NCBI RefSeq assembly: GCF_000427965.1
Contig: NZ_ATZA01000018.1
Location: 22,968-86,967 of the forward strand
Length of the DNA: 64,000 nucleotides
DNA from: Olivibacter sitiensis DSM 17696
GTDB taxonomy: Bacteria > Bacteroidota > Bacteroidia > Sphingobacteriales > Sphingobacteriaceae
Direction: 5' to 3'
Shown here: in pieces, positions 60,710 to 64,000 of the stretch
Layout of the letters: each line of letters starts with the position of its first letter
How positions within the stretch are numbered: the first letter of the stretch is position 1
The notes under the pieces: generated by a model
What the model saw: the letters and a program-made list of their open reading frames with translations, nothing else
Database searches by the model: none
Told to the model about the DNA's origin: nothing
Made by a program: the position numbers and the translations under genes

Positions 60710-60739
60710 GGAATTGCCTGAAAGCAATTCCTTTTTTTT
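60710..60739 (+). terminator. Terminator of serC-serA
   Basis: GGAATTGC-CTGAAA-GCAATTCC followed by eight T. The rest of the gap up to the tRNA (60740-60996) shows no recognisable feature. Confidence 0.93.
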
Positions 60740-60996
60740 GCCCTCGCACATTGAATTTTCATTCCCACCGAGCTGACTGGTGTAAGCACTTTGTTGCCTT
60801 GAACCAGCTTTTCAAATAGCAAAAGCGCAAGAAAATGTGGCTCTCGAGGATTGCGAACAAATGCGATTTGTTGTTATTTGGGAATAAATACACTGCTTTA
60901 AATGGGTAATTTCAAATTATCTACCACGAAATGAATTTGTTATGTGAATGTTGTAAAACTTTATGGTTTTAGGTTTGCGAAATAGTCAGGAGTTTG

Positions 60997-61004
60997 TACT
61001 TTTG
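60997..61004 (+). promoter_or_regulatory. -7 promoter box of the tRNA gene (TACTTTTG)
   Basis: TACTTTTG matches TAnnTTTG and lies 4 bp before the mature tRNA 5' end. Confidence 0.6.
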
Positions 61005-61008
61005 CAGC

Positions 61009-61096
61009 GGAAAGTTGGCAGAGTGGTCGAATGCGGCGGTCTTGAAAACCGTTGTCTGTAACAGGACCGGGGGTTCGAATCCCTCACTTTCCGCCA
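61009..61096 (+). tRNA. tRNA-Ser (anticodon TGA), CCA encoded
   Basis: The acceptor stem GGAAAGT pairs with ACTTTCC. A D-arm (GCAGAGTGGTCGAATGC), an anticodon loop CTTGAAA with TGA at 61043-61045, a class-II long variable arm (TTGTCTGTAACAGGA) and a T-arm with GGTTCGAATCC follow. CCA is encoded. It is 88 nt long, as usual for serine tRNAs. Its last 17 bases before CC are repeated at 61283-61299. Confidence 0.97.
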
Positions 61097-61299
61097 AGCA
61101 GAATCAAAGCCCCCTCGCCTTAGGCGAGGGGGCTTTTTCCGTTTTAAGACTTTTGCGAGCGTGCTCAGGCAAAAGAATTAAAACGGAAAAAGTAAATGAG
61201 CGCAGCGAATGTTTGATTTTGCTTGAAGCCTCCCCCCAATGGGATGGCTGCGGCTATGTGCGCGGGGTAGTGCGACGCAGCCAATCCCTCACTTTCCGC
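61078..61299. other. 17-bp direct repeat of the tRNA-Ser 3' end (61078-61094 and 61283-61299)
   Basis: AATCCCTCACTTTCCGC occurs in the tRNA and again 205 bp downstream. This is the pattern left by site-specific integration at a tRNA 3' end. Between the copies are a terminator and about 140 bp without a recognisable gene, possibly a remnant of an earlier insertion. Confidence 0.75.
61106..61138 (+). terminator. Terminator of the tRNA-Ser gene
   Basis: GCCCCCTCGCC pairs perfectly with GGCGAGGGGGC around TTA, flanked by AAA and TTTTT. Confidence 0.92.
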
Positions 61300-62813
61300 T
61301 GAGAGGGTCTTCTTGATGAAGACCCTCTTTTTTTTCGTAAATCAGCAATCCCTTTTCTTTCATTTTCAAATGGTTATGCGATAGCAAACCGAGCATAGTG
61401 GGTGTTCGATAAATACCATTTTCATGGTACAGGTTGCTGTCGAACACCCTGTTCACAAATTCCCTTTTTTGCAGGGTATCGGACACCGTATATACGTGGC
61501 GCATATCGGTCAATAGGTTTAGGTTGTCTTCCAAGATGCTGAACGCCTTGCTCTGGTCATTGCTCAACCGTTCAATCGCCCCTTTGAGATTCAGCATCTC
61601 GTTGCTGTATATCGAATACCAACGGTCGTAGGTATCTTTATTGATTTCGTTCTTTATCCATTTCTCCTCGACCGAGAACAGTTTTTCCTCGACTTCCTGC
61701 AACTGGGTTCTCTTTTCGATGACCTTTTTACGGTTGCTCTCCATTTCCAAATCGAGCGAGCTTTTGGTAACTGTCCTAATCTTCCTTACCCTTGCACTCG
61801 GCAGGCTCATCAGTTCGCAGGCTTCCAAAAATTGGTTGTGGGCTTTTATTGCACTTATGTTATTGTGCTTGGAGTGCCTGCACTTATAGTAATAGAAATA
61901 TTTGCCCGATTTGCCCCTTGACGGTGCGCCCGATAAAGGGTTTCCGCAATGGCACTTCAATATCCCACGCAATGGGATTTCATCATCGATGACCGTCCTT
62001 AGTCTTTTCGGGTCGTTTCATTTTCTCCTGTACCATCATCCACGTGGTCTTGTCGACGATAGGTTCGTGGATGCCGTCAAACAATCCACCTGCATAGTCC
62101 TTGTAGGTTTCCACTTTCAGCAAGCCTGCATAGGTCGGGTTTTTAAGCACCCGTTCTATAGCCATGTTGCCTTTGGTCGGAAACCCCAACCGTTGGGCTT
62201 GCTCCTTTATCAGATAAAGCGGTGTATCTCTCAAATAAGCATCGTAAATGAACCGTACTATCTTGGCTTCGGTTTCCTCGATTACCAACCGCCTTTCTTT
62301 GCGTTCCCCCTGTTTCCTGTACCCGAACGGAGCGTTCTTGTAAACATATCTTCCCTCTTTGGCTTTTGCGGTATAGATACCGCCCTTGACCTTAATGCTA
62401 CGGTTGATATTGTCCTCTTCGGCAAGCAACAACTGCAAACCTGCACGGAAGAAACTTCCGGGCGTGTCGTAATCAAAGGTAATGCCCTCGGTCACGCTCA
62501 CAACCTGTATGCTGTATTTCTGTTGCAGGAGCTTGACCATGCTCATCGCTTCCCCAGCATCACGGCTGAAACGGTCGAGTTGGTCTACCAAAAGATAATC
62601 GACCGTTCTGTGGTGCTTGGTTATGAACTCCCTCAGCTTGATGAAGTCGGGGCGGTCAAACGTCCGTGCGCTCTTGCCCCTGTCGATAAAGGTGTCCACC
62701 AGTTCGACATTATTGAATTTCAGCCATTGGTCGGTATAGAGTTCCTGCCTTTCGATGGAACCGTTACTCTGTCCGAGTTGGCTGAACCGTAGGTATCTTA
62801 TCGCTCTTTTCAT
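61289..62813 (-). pseudogene. Large serine recombinase, split by a single-base frameshift
   Basis: Reading leftward, the first frame (62813-61983) gives the resolvase catalytic domain (RAIRYLRFSQLGQSNGSIERQ with the nucleophilic serine near residue 10-17, then LLVDQLDRFSRDAGEA). A recombinase domain follows (GRYVYKNAPFGYRKQG), and the frame ends at a TGA. The second frame continues in register with VIDDEIPLRGILKCHCGNPL, a zinc beta-ribbon (two Cys pairs) and a coiled coil. The join needs removal of one G in AAGGACGG near 61995-62000. The complete protein would have about 507 residues. Its last codons (SGK, stop) lie inside the repeated tRNA end. Confidence 0.85.
61302..61335 (+). terminator. 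Terminator-like hairpin in the 3' end of the recombinase gene
   Basis: GAGGGTCTTC pairs with GAAGACCCTC around TTGAT, followed by a run of T on the forward strand. It immediately follows the second tRNA-end copy, as the native terminator of the tRNA gene might have before insertion. Confidence 0.75.
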
Positions 62814-62958
62814 AGTATTCCCTTAACGTTGCAGATACAATAATCTCAATGATTAAATCTACAAATTTTTCCTCTTTCTCACGCTCCCTTTGCTCATTTA
62901 TTTCCAAAATGGTCTTGTTGATTTCGGGAGTTTCCTTTTTGTTCTCACTGTTTCCCAT
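62764..62958 (-). CDS. Small hypothetical protein upstream of the serine recombinase
   Basis: This 64-residue protein, very rich in Glu and Lys (NEQREREKEEKFVDLIIEII, then SATLREYYEKSDK), overlaps the recombinase start by 50 bp in another frame. The overlap and the protein-like helical composition suggest a co-transcribed companion, perhaps a regulator of recombination direction. I recognise no domain. Confidence 0.55.
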   Translation of the reverse strand: MGNSENKKETPEINKTILEINEQREREKEEKFVDLIIEIIVSATLREYYEKSDKIPTVQPTRTE

Positions 62959-63486
62959 CGCTGTTACTCCTTTATGTATGTTCTAAAAAATGAAGCAGAT
63001 TATCAGCTTCATTTTTGAAATTACCGTGAAAGGGTGTTCGAGCTTTCAATGTTGCAGTCAGAGGTAGTGTTTGGCGTTCGATTGCCAAATTGTATATTAA
63101 AATATAGTCAAAAAAGAACAAAAAGGTAGCAAAGATAAGGCGGACACCCACCGCACCGCCCAACCAAAAGACTACGGCATAATGGCAGGGCAAAAGAGGC
63201 GGCTTCGCCGAGTTGTTGTGTTGCTCTGCCACCCTTCGGGACTTATTCCGTTTCCTTTTGGTTTTTCCGCCTGTCCGCCTTGATTGAATGGCTTTCTTTT
63301 TTTCTGTTTTTTTCTTTTGGAAAAATTTTAAGAGGGAGGAGCGTGTTTACTTTGAGCGTAGGTATGTATCTACCTATGTACGTTTCTATTTATAAAACAA
63401 AGTATCTATGACCAGAATGAGAAGCAGTTTTGACAGCTAACTACAATCCGTCTCGAAGAGCGGATTATTGTGTTCAGCGGAACACG

Positions 63487-63541
63487 GCAAGTTGTGTTTT
63501 GAGGCACTCGAAATAGAATTTAGTGCCTCAAAACTACTTGC
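63487..63541. other. Long perfect hairpin in the second element
   Basis: TTTTGAGGCACT (63497-63508) pairs with AGTGCCTCAAAA (63522-63533). Outside it GCAAGT (63487-63492) pairs with ACTTGC (63536-63541), with small internal loops between. It could be a transfer or replication origin hairpin or a transcribed RNA structure. Confidence 0.55.
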
Positions 63542-63764
63542 TCTTGCAGAGTGCAGAAAAACCTACAAAGTCGGTTTTTTTGTGAATTTTAAATGGATAT
63601 AGTTATTAAACAAACACAGTTTGTCAAACGAATGAAAAAAGGCCGAAGGGATTATAGCTTTTTGTATATATCGGTTTTGTATTCTTTTTTTCTACTCTTT
63701 CTTTAGAATGGTTACATAACGATAGAAGTATTTATTATCACTACTGACCGACAAAAAATAATTT

Positions 63765-63797
63765 AAGGAGCTGCCATATCTGGCAAGCTCCTTTTTT
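63765..63797 (+). terminator. Terminator-like hairpin before the transposase
   Basis: GGAGCTGCCA pairs with TGGCAAGCTCC (one bulged A) around TATC and is followed by TTTTTT. It could protect the IS gene from outside transcription. Confidence 0.6.
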
Positions 63798-63827
63798 CAT
63801 ATTTTGGTTTTACGACAAACTAAAAAT

Positions 63828-64000
63828 ATGAGTGATAAAAATACAGAAAAGAAATTAGTCGGTCAGCCAATCTTCAAACAATTATTAGGTTTTATTCCAA
63901 GGAACAAATTTGAGATGCTTGTGAGCAAGCACCGGTCTGACCGCTATTACAAGACCTTTGATTCATGGACACAACTCATGACGATGCTGTTCGGAATATT
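63828..64000 (+). CDS. IS4-family transposase, N-terminal part (cut by window edge)
   Basis: An ATG at 63828 opens a frame to the window edge, 57 codons. GQPIFKQLLGFIPRNKFEML, SKHRSDRYYKTFDSWTQLMT and MLFGI match the N-terminal DUF4372 domain of IS4-type DDE transposases of Bacteroidota. The catalytic part lies beyond the window. Terminal inverted repeats could not be identified. Confidence 0.8.
   Translation, partial: MSDKNTEKKLVGQPIFKQLLGFIPRNKFEMLVSKHRSDRYYKTFDSWTQLMTMLFGI

Larger units (their letters stand above)
62959..63827. other. Non-coding stretch of the second element
   Basis: No convincing gene is present. It holds a 10-bp inverted pair AAGGCGGACA (near 63135) and TGTCCGCCTT (near 63272), G/C-rich sequence between them, the long hairpin at 63487-63541, a second hairpin AAAAACC/GGTTTTT at 63557-63579, and a terminator-like stem just before the transposase gene. 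Confidence 0.6.
61283..64000 (-). mobile_element. Left end of a second mobile element at tRNA-Ser
   Basis: From the second copy of the tRNA end onward are a serine recombinase gene, a small companion gene, a non-coding hairpin-rich stretch and an IS4-type transposase. The right end lies outside the window. Confidence 0.6.

Noticed and set aside
62972..63232. Leftward 86-codon ORF upstream of the recombinase companion
   Set aside because: It spans the G/C-rich inverted-repeat zone, has no domain and no initiation signal; treated as non-coding.
1..64000. rRNA genes, CRISPR arrays and complete conjugation (tra) modules
   Set aside because: Looked for and not found in the window.

Overview
The window is chromosomal DNA of a Bacteroidota bacterium, most likely of the Sphingobacteriaceae type. 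Supporting signs are a SusC/SusD pair with an ECF sigma factor and a FecR anti-sigma factor, many start regions preceded by the Bacteroidota -7 box TAnnTTTG with little Shine-Dalgarno, a gene for ribosomal protein bTHX, a GLDSL-free SerC/SerA serine pathway pair, and mobilisation genes of the Bacteroidota kind. Genus cannot be fixed from the sequence alone.

Layout. 1-2762: a divergent MocR-type regulator (cut by the window edge) and flavin-binding protein with a palindromic site between them, then mnmE. About 2745-19800: a mobilisable genomic island sitting at the 3' end of mnmE (the same target gene as Salmonella SGI1). It has a tyrosine integrase, an excisionase-like HTH protein, a primase-helicase, a helically phased GTCAAC repeat array, a large hairpin, MobC, a relaxase with a second gene nested inside it, and cargo. 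The cargo core is an A/T-rich operon (10083-16675): XRE regulator, type III-like helicase-nuclease (Res), PIN-domain RNase, beta-class DNA methyltransferase (Mod) and a DUF3644/HEPN protein. The last four genes overlap by a few bases each. AlbA_2/Schlafen-type, DUF3024 and Fic proteins follow.

19900-30900: ordinary chromosome with signs of decay. It holds a SUMF1-like/oxidoreductase/ApbE operon, a nitroreductase-HxlR pair, a RelB-like antitoxin with a nonsense-mutated YafQ-type toxin, an S9 peptidase, a phosphatase broken by an in-frame TAG, a ferritin-like (DUF892) gene remnant, and two copies of a roughly 380-bp dispersed repeat. 30940-47300: a nutrient-uptake region with a large Oar-like TonB receptor, then ECF sigma, FecR, SusC, SusD, three tandem S10-type serine carboxypeptidases and an amidohydrolase. 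This looks like a peptide-utilisation locus rather than a glycan locus.

47386-60740: housekeeping genes: bTHX, WG-repeat protein, dipeptide epimerase, DUF255 thioredoxin-like protein, SlyD, EVE protein, TolC, rpsO, pnp with a structured leader, rpe, serC and serA. 61009-64000: a tRNA-Ser(TGA) gene whose 3' end is duplicated 205 bp downstream, where a second mobile element begins. That element has a frameshifted large serine recombinase, a small companion ORF, long hairpins and the start of an IS4-type transposase cut by the window edge.

The most promising candidate for an undescribed system is the Res-PIN-Mod-HEPN operon. It couples DNA restriction-modification to two predicted RNases under a dedicated repressor with twin palindromic operators.
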